Source of the DNA: Halovenus aranensis
Lineage (GTDB): Archaea > Halobacteriota > Halobacteria > Halobacteriales > Haloarculaceae
DNA length: 64,000 nt
Direction: 5' to 3'
Assembly: GCF_900100385.1 (NCBI RefSeq)
Contig: NZ_FNFC01000001.1
Location: 124,001-188,000 of the forward strand
Each line of letters opens with the position of its first letter. Position 1 is the first letter of the stretch. The notes beneath the pieces were generated by a model that worked only from the letters and a program-made list of their open reading frames with translations, searched no databases and was not told the DNA's origin. The position numbers were made by a program, and so were the translations under genes. This document shows, one piece after another, positions 59,666 through 64,000 of this stretch.

Positions 59666-60067
59666 TCAGTTGTCCCGGTCGAGCCACGTCTCGTGGAGAT
59701 ACCGCCACTCGGGCGCGTCACCGTTTACCTCGAACAGAACGGTGCTGTGGCGACTCGTCTTCTCTGTGGGCGTCTCCTGGTGTTCTTCGTAACTGACGAG
59801 CGCCGCGTCGTCGTACTCCTCGACGACGTTGACTCCACGAATATCGATACGAAACGTTCCCGGCTCGTACCGGGAGAACGCGTCACGGACCAACGACAGG
59901 ACGGCCTCTCTGTCGTGTCGCGTACCATCTGGCGTGACCATCTTGAACCTCGGACCGAGTGCTGTGTCGAACTCGTCGAACGCCCCCTCGCTGGCCTCGC
60001 CGGTGTACCACCTGAGGAAAAACGTGTGAAGCGATTCGACCGCCTCGCGGTAGGTCGCCGGAGTCAT
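59666..60067 (-). CDS. NTF2-like (SnoaL/DUF4440-type) protein
   Basis: A 133-residue alpha+beta barrel protein with the usual N-terminal helix 'YREAVESLHTFFLRWYTGEA' and the strand 'WRYLHETWLDRDN' at the end, typical for the fold. It is soluble and lacks catalytic motifs I recognise; the family includes enzymes and ligand-binding proteins. The frame runs far upstream into crtB; ATG 60067 is chosen as the first start after crtB's stop codon. Confidence 0.78.
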   Translation of the reverse strand: MTPATYREAVESLHTFFLRWYTGEASEGAFDEFDTALGPRFKMVTPDGTRHDREAVLSLVRDAFSRYEPGTFRIDIRGVNVVEEYDDAALVSYEEHQETPTEKTSRHSTVLFEVNGDAPEWRYLHETWLDRDN

Positions 60068-60105
60068 GCCGTCGAATTCGATGCGGGACGTGATATAGCC
60101 CGTGC

Positions 60106-61065
60106 TCAGTCGGTCGAGGGAATCGTGTGTTCCTGGCCATCTGCCCGTTCGGTCGTCGTCCGGTCGAGCTCGGGAATCGCGCTGACGCGTTCGAACACCG
60201 CGACCGGGTCGCGGAATCGCCGCCAGTGCCACCACGTCCGCGCAATCAGCCACAGCTTTCGACGACGCGACAGCGACGGCCGGGAGGTGAGTACGTCGAA
60301 CTCCTGTTTGCGAATCAGCCGATGGTGTTCGGCATAGAGCACTGCCGACAACAACACGGCAAACTGGCAGTCGCTTGGCAGATGCTCGATACCGCGAACG
60401 CCGTCGCGATAGAGGCGCTCTGTCCGGACCAGTTCTGCCTGAATCGCTTCCCGGAAGGCGGGCGTACACTCGCCGCGACGGATTTGGTCTGCCGTGACGC
60501 CGTACTGTTCGAGGGTCTCCATCGGGAGATAGATGCGGTCGAGTTCAGTGATGTCCTCGTCGACGTCCCGGATGAAGTTCGTCAGCTGGAAGGCTTCACC
60601 GAGAGCCATGGCGTGTGGCCGGGCTTTTCCGGGGTTGTCGGCGTCCATGATGGCGAGCATCATGTTCCCGACTGCGGCCGCCGAGCCGCGTATGTACCCA
60701 CGGAGGTCTTCGAACGTCTCGTACCGGTCGGTGCCGATGTCGGCGAGCATGGCGTCGATGAAGGCGTTGACTTCCTCGTCGGGAATACCTTCCCTCGCTC
60801 GCAGCTCCGAGAACGCGTCCACGACGGGGTCGTCGGCAGGCTCCTCGCCGAGTGCGGTCGCCCGTAACGATTCGAGTTCGGCCGCTTTCTCCTCGTCGTC
60901 TAGGTCCGTCTCGCCGTCTACCACTTCGTCGGCAATCCGAAAGAACCCGTAGAGAACGTAGGTCTGTTCCCGGATACGCTCCGGCAGCAGCCGGGTTGCA
61001 TAATAGAAGGTCTGGCCAGTCTGCCGGTGAATGGCCTTCCCTCTCTGTCGCTGGGACTCGTTCAC
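60106..61065 (-). CDS. crtB: Phytoene synthase
   Basis: A 319-residue trans-isoprenyl diphosphate synthase joining two geranylgeranyl diphosphates to form phytoene, the precursor of haloarchaeal carotenoids such as bacterioruberin. The two Asp-rich motifs are 'FFRIADEVVD' (DxxxD) and 'FIRDVDED'. 'YAEHHRLIRKQEFDVLTSRPSLSRRRK' is the C-terminal family signature (in part). A TATA at 61087-61096 fits a leaderless transcript. Squalene synthase is less likely by motif. Confidence 0.92.
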   Translation of the reverse strand: MNESQRQRGKAIHRQTGQTFYYATRLLPERIREQTYVLYGFFRIADEVVDGETDLDDEEKAAELESLRATALGEEPADDPVVDAFSELRAREGIPDEEVNAFIDAMLADIGTDRYETFEDLRGYIRGSAAAVGNMMLAIMDADNPGKARPHAMALGEAFQLTNFIRDVDEDITELDRIYLPMETLEQYGVTADQIRRGECTPAFREAIQAELVRTERLYRDGVRGIEHLPSDCQFAVLLSAVLYAEHHRLIRKQEFDVLTSRPSLSRRRKLWLIARTWWHWRRFRDPVAVFERVSAIPELDRTTTERADGQEHTIPSTD

Positions 61066-61086
61066 AGTGCCCTTTCGACCGGATAG

Positions 61087-61096
61087 CTAATAAAAA
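61087..61096 (-). promoter_or_regulatory. TATA box of crtB
   Basis: The minus strand reads TTTTTATTAG, about 26 nt upstream of the ATG at 61065. Confidence 0.6.
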
Positions 61097-61206
61097 CACG
61101 ACCTAACACTGTTATACATTCTACCCTCATCCCCATGCAGACTGTCGGTGACACCCACGCCTCTCGACTGTGGCCGTTTTTCCCGCAACAAAACCGAACA
61201 CCGCGG

Positions 61207-61875
61207 TCAGTTGTCGATGTAACCCAGTGCGGACTCGATGCGGCCGAGTTCGGGACCGGTCGTCTCGGTGCCGACGATGTAACCGTCGTCGTTGGCGACC
61301 ATGCCCGAGCCGACGAGGGGGCCGCCGTAATTTATCGTCCCGATGTCCGCTGGGACGCCAAGAGCATCTTCGAGTTCGTCGAGCCGTTCGTCTGTCGTCT
61401 TCGGGTGACAGAGCACGCCGTCGTTGGTCGCGACTGCGGCTGTGCCGACGGTGTCGACGCCCGCAATCGTGCCCCGTGTGACCGAAACGTCGAGCCCTGT
61501 TTCGATGCTATCAACCGCCTCATCGGGGAGGTCCGGGTGGACGTAGGCACCGGTGTCGTTGACGAGAACGACGTTGCCGGCAGCGTTGATGCGGCCGGGG
61601 AGTTCCGTTACCGAGAGGTCGACTGCGTCGGTAATTTGCTCACGCTCGCGTTCGGAGATGCGGCTGCTCACGAGGAGGCCGTTGCTGTTGCCCGTTGCCA
61701 AGGCACCGACGGTGCCCGACCCGCCGACAGTTGTCGGGACTGCCGGGACGCCAAGCTCGTCGGCACAGGATTCGTGGAGGCTCTCGTCCACGTCTGGCCG
61801 GATGAGGAGACAGTCGTCGGTCGCCCGGGCGAAGACACCAATGTAGGGCGAGCCAGCGAGGGCCGTGCGGAACAC
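61207..61875 (-). CDS. eif6: Translation initiation factor 6 (aIF6)
   Basis: A 222-residue pentein-fold factor that binds the 50S subunit and prevents premature joining. Repeated units around '[18 protein letters not shown]' and '[21 protein letters not shown]' (in part) are diagnostic. It starts with GTG at 61875, one base after the eL31 stop codon. It is in the eL39-eL31-aIF6 operon. In many archaea prefoldin alpha and FtsY follow; here crtB follows convergently instead. Confidence 0.95.
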   Translation of the reverse strand: MFRTALAGSPYIGVFARATDDCLLIRPDVDESLHESCADELGVPAVPTTVGGSGTVGALATGNSNGLLVSSRISEREREQITDAVDLSVTELPGRINAAGNVVLVNDTGAYVHPDLPDEAVDSIETGLDVSVTRGTIAGVDTVGTAAVATNDGVLCHPKTTDERLDELEDALGVPADIGTINYGGPLVGSGMVANDDGYIVGTETTGPELGRIESALGYIDN

Positions 61876-61876
61876 G

Positions 61877-62155
61877 TTACTCTGCGGCTTCGGCTTCGAC
61901 GACGCCGTCGCCGTCCTCTTCGAAGCGTGCTGCCCGAACGCGAACCTTGCTCGGGGGGTTCGTTCGGCCGTTTGCCCATACCGCTTCGTTTATCGAGGGG
62001 TCGAGCCTGACCGCGTCCTCGTCGACGGAGAAATGCTGTGCGAGATGCTCGCGGATGACTGACAGCGCCTGGTCGGCCTGGTCGGTCGACGAACCTGCGA
62101 GCGTGCTCCGGAGCGGAACGGTCATGACCCGCTCGTCGAGACCACTCGAGCTCAT
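61877..62155 (-). CDS. rpl31e: 50S ribosomal protein L31e (eL31)
   Basis: A 92-residue large-subunit protein. 'ERVMTVPLR' and '[21 protein letters not shown]' are the eL31 signatures. The ATG at 62155 overlaps the eL39 stop codon as ATGA. A second ATG ten codons in is less likely because the first residues are conserved in the family. Confidence 0.95.
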   Translation of the reverse strand: MSSSGLDERVMTVPLRSTLAGSSTDQADQALSVIREHLAQHFSVDEDAVRLDPSINEAVWANGRTNPPSKVRVRAARFEEDGDGVVEAEAAE

Positions 62156-62304
62156 TCGTCCGTATCACTCCTGCGCCAGTTGCGTCGTTTGGGGTTCCGA
62201 GTCATGTCACGGTCGGTCTTCATGATGACCCACGCCGGGACCCGAGTGTTCTGGTCTTCGAGCTTTCCCAGTCGCTTTTTCTTCGATTTCGACTTCTTGC
62301 CCAT
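62152..62304 (-). CDS. rpl39e: 50S ribosomal protein L39e (eL39)
   Basis: A 50-residue basic protein lining the peptide exit tunnel: '[18 protein letters not shown]' then '[20 protein letters not shown]' and '[12 protein letters not shown]'. It is too small for ordinary gene calls. First gene of a three-gene operon; the stop codon overlaps the eL31 start. A TATA at 62331-62338 gives a leader of about 4 nt. Confidence 0.97.
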   Translation of the reverse strand: MGKKSKSKKKRLGKLEDQNTRVPAWVIMKTDRDMTRNPKRRNWRRSDTDE

Positions 62305-62330
62305 AGTGTGATTCTCTTTCCCGCCGGGAC

Positions 62331-62338
62331 TTATATGT
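62331..62338 (-). promoter_or_regulatory. TATA box of the eL39-eL31-aIF6 operon
   Basis: The minus strand reads ACATATAA, centred 30 nt upstream of the eL39 ATG at 62304. Confidence 0.65.
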
Positions 62339-62529
62339 GTGTTCTTTTCCCCTCATTTCTCGCTCCTGCCGGCATAGCTGTTATCCTTTACTGGCCGCTG
62401 TTTTTTGTGCTGATACTGTCGCATCGGCTCGGTGGCTCTGTTTTTACTCCTGATATCTATACCTGATTTGATATACGTCTCGACACACAGAGAGTAGCTC
62501 GAAATGCTCGGTAACGGTGCTGAAACCAT

Positions 62530-62547
62530 ATTATCACGTAAGATAAT
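62530..62547. promoter_or_regulatory. Inverted repeat upstream of the small lipoprotein gene
   Basis: ATTATC and GATAAT arms with a 6 nt spacer (ACGTAA). It lies 14-31 nt upstream of the TATA-like ACTATACTAT (62561-62570), where an operator could lie. The low GC content makes a chance occurrence plausible. Confidence 0.35.
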
Positions 62548-62589
62548 TTGGCCAGTAGATACTATACTATCGGCTTCAAACAGTTACAT

Positions 62590-63090
62590 ATGAGACGACG
62601 GTCGTTTCTGGCTGCGACCGCGATGGGAGCAACAGCCGGAGTGAGCGGGTGTTTGAACGGAGAGGTGGTAGTCAGCCTCTCGACGACTGAACGGGTCCCG
62701 TCCTCACAGGGTTGGACGAGAGCAATAGAAGAGCCAAGTGGCTCCGGCGAGCTGTCGTACACGGTTCGGTCCGAACGTCACCGGTTCGAGATTTTCTACT
62801 TCGAGGACGAACAGGCCTACCGGCAGTACCAGCGCGCGACCCGAGTCGACGACGAGGCCCCCGAGAACCCGCCAGCGGGTGTCGAATCGCTGCGGTCTGT
62901 TGCCATCGAAAACTCCGAGGCCGGTGCCTACGAGGCCAAAGTGCCCAGAGACGGCGGCCGCACCTCGGTGGATTTCGACCAGACACACTATTTTGTCGTC
63001 GACAACTCGGAGTACGGTGAGGTGACGGCCGGCGAAACGGCCGCCCTCCCTGTCTCTATCAGCCTCGAAGTGGTCGAAGACCGTTTCTAA
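62590..63090 (+). CDS. Small Tat-type lipoprotein, unknown function
   Basis: A 166-residue secreted protein. The Tat motif is 'MRRRSFLAATAMG' and the lipobox VSGC places the lipidated Cys at residue 21. The mature domain is beta-rich and acidic, with aromatic segments 'RFEIFYFEDEQAYRQYQR' and 'HYFVVDNSEYGE'. It is preceded by TATA-like ACTATACTAT (62561-62570) 25 nt from the ATG, so leaderless. It ends 4 bp into the convergent RNA-ligase-like gene. The function is unknown. Confidence 0.8.
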   Translation: MRRRSFLAATAMGATAGVSGCLNGEVVVSLSTTERVPSSQGWTRAIEEPSGSGELSYTVRSERHRFEIFYFEDEQAYRQYQRATRVDDEAPENPPAGVESLRSVAIENSEAGAYEAKVPRDGGRTSVDFDQTHYFVVDNSEYGEVTAGETAALPVSISLEVVEDRF

Positions 63091-63644
63091 TCCGAAAGTG
63101 CGAACCGCTTGACCGTGCTGTATTCGGGACCATCACCGCTGAGTGTGCTCGATTTTAACCGGAGTTCCTCGACAGTCATCGCTCCGGCGTCAGGGTCGTG
63201 GCGTGTGACCAGGTCCTGTATCAGGCCTTTGCTCCCTGCATGTTCCATTCGTGCCAGTGTGACGTGTGGCGTGAACTCGTGGTCTTCAGGGTCGTACCCC
63301 AGGTCTGTGACGCGTGACTCGATTGCGTCGTGCAGTGCCGTGAACGACGCCTCGCCGCCGTCGACGCCCAGCCAGACGACGCTGATGTAATCGAGATGTG
63401 GAAAGACGCCGAGGCCACCGAAAGACGCTTTGAAGGGACTGACGCCGCTCTCGGTGACGGCTTCGCCGATTGCAGCCCGGAGGGTCGGACGGTCGGTCTC
63501 GTCGACGTCGCCGAGGAACTTCAGCGTCAGGTGTGCCTGTTCGGGGTCGGTATACCTGAGTCCGTCGGCGTCGTCGAACAGTTCTTGGACGGCGGCGACG
63601 CGCTCTGTAAGCCCGTCGAGGTCGACGCTAACGAACAGTCGCAT
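63087..63644 (-). CDS. thpR: RNA 2',3'-cyclic phosphodiesterase / 2'-5' RNA ligase-like protein (ThpR)
   Basis: A 185-residue 2H-phosphoesterase. The two HxTx motifs are 'HLTLKFLGDV' (about residues 38-47) and 'HVTLARMEH' (about 126-134), the catalytic His pair. In archaea the family opens 2',3'-cyclic phosphates and ligates tRNA halves in vitro. The N-terminal 'MRLFVSVDLDGL' is family-typical. ATG start at 63644. Confidence 0.93.
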   Translation of the reverse strand: MRLFVSVDLDGLTERVAAVQELFDDADGLRYTDPEQAHLTLKFLGDVDETDRPTLRAAIGEAVTESGVSPFKASFGGLGVFPHLDYISVVWLGVDGGEASFTALHDAIESRVTDLGYDPEDHEFTPHVTLARMEHAGSKGLIQDLVTRHDPDAGAMTVEELRLKSSTLSGDGPEYSTVKRFALSD

Positions 63645-63697
63645 ACCGGTAGCTTGGTGACGCAGGCCTTAATTGTCCGCCATGCCTACACAGCTGT

Positions 63698-64000
63698 ATG
63701 ACTGATGACCCCCCAGACCACGAGTTCTCGGACGGACAGGGATTCGAGGACCCGTACGACGCCTTCGACCTCGAACCGTCCGAGTTGGCCGTCGACATCG
63801 ATTCGGTCGACCCGGTTGACTCGCACGCTCTGCCGGACATGCTCGACGAGGCAAATATCGAAACCGACTCGGTCGACGCCGAGACGGTCCTCGACATCGG
63901 GCTGGAGTACGTTCGCCTGAACCGGTACGAGCAGGCGACAGAAACGCTCGAACGCGCCGGCCAGTTTGCCGACGACAAGCGAATCCAACAGGAGGCGTGG
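63698..64000 (+). CDS. TPR-like protein, 3' end cut off by window edge
   Basis: The ATG at 63698 opens a frame that runs to the right edge without a stop codon (101 residues so far). The first 55 residues are acidic and Asp/Ser-rich; residues about 60-100 ('DAETVLDIGLEYVRLNRYEQATETLERAGQFADD', shown only in part here) fit a tetratricopeptide helix pair. A protein-interaction role is inferred. Confidence 0.7.
   Translation, partial: MTDDPPDHEFSDGQGFEDPYDAFDLEPSELAVDIDSVDPVDSHALPDMLDEANIETDSVDAETVLDIGLEYVRLNRYEQATETLERAGQFADDKRIQQEAW

Noticed and set aside
1-64000. CRISPR arrays, insertion sequences, rRNA or prophage genes.
   Set aside because: I saw no regularly spaced direct repeats, transposase or integrase motifs, or rRNA-like conserved blocks; only one tRNA was found.

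Overview
The window comes from a haloarchaeon (class Halobacteria). The supporting signs are strongly acidic proteins, GTC/GAC-rich coding DNA, archaeal ribosomal proteins (eS6, eS19, eL31, eL39), aIF6, class I LysRS, an archaeal initiator tRNA, the Halobacteria-specific HalX response regulator and CheF proteins, Tat-type lipoproteins, and many TATA boxes placed about 25-28 nt upstream of a start codon, as expected for leaderless mRNAs. I see no rRNA, CRISPR array or insertion sequence. I do not name a genus.

Layout. 1-7.6 kb: a convergent cheF pair, eS6, a 2Fe-2S ferredoxin, a beta-oxidation dehydrogenase, a thioesterase, the rpa3-rpap3 single-strand DNA-binding operon preceded by a possible 14-codon upstream ORF, and an RHH regulator. 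7.6-11.4 kb: an internally duplicated lipoprotein, a PaaI thioesterase, a metallo-beta-lactamase-fold hydrolase and a HalX response regulator. 11.5-23.8 kb: an apparent acid-catabolism island with a BadH-like dehydrogenase, a ligase-like protein lacking its P-loop, a MaoC hydratase, an AMACR-like racemase, an amidohydrolase, and a Liv-type ABC transporter operon with an acyl-CoA ligase embedded in it. 23.9-25.7 kb: a Trm9-like methyltransferase and TyrRS.

25.7-39.7 kb is the most striking part: a type IV pilus-like locus with pilB ATPase, pilC membrane platform, five overlapping or abutting pilin-like genes, and, behind its own promoter, a giant 1886-residue pilin-like protein with a von Willebrand A domain set between CARDB-like repeats. 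I infer a surface filament carrying a very large tip or surface adhesin. A small winged-helix gene lies divergently beside the operon.

39.7-47.5 kb: thioredoxin-like, BtpA, SPFH and HAD proteins, then a redox module (HxlR regulator divergent from DoxX, DsbA-wHTH and a glutathionyl-hydroquinone-reductase-like protein) with a perfect 18-bp palindrome in the divergent promoter, a UspA protein and the initiator tRNA. 47.5-64 kb: GtrA and a glycosyltransferase, cobyrinate diamide synthase, LeuRS, LysRS, UMP kinase, a site-2 protease, ThiL, eS19, an NDH-2-like oxidoreductase, phytoene synthase, the eL39-eL31-aIF6 operon, a small lipoprotein, a 2'-5' RNA ligase-family protein and the start of a TPR-like protein cut by the window edge.
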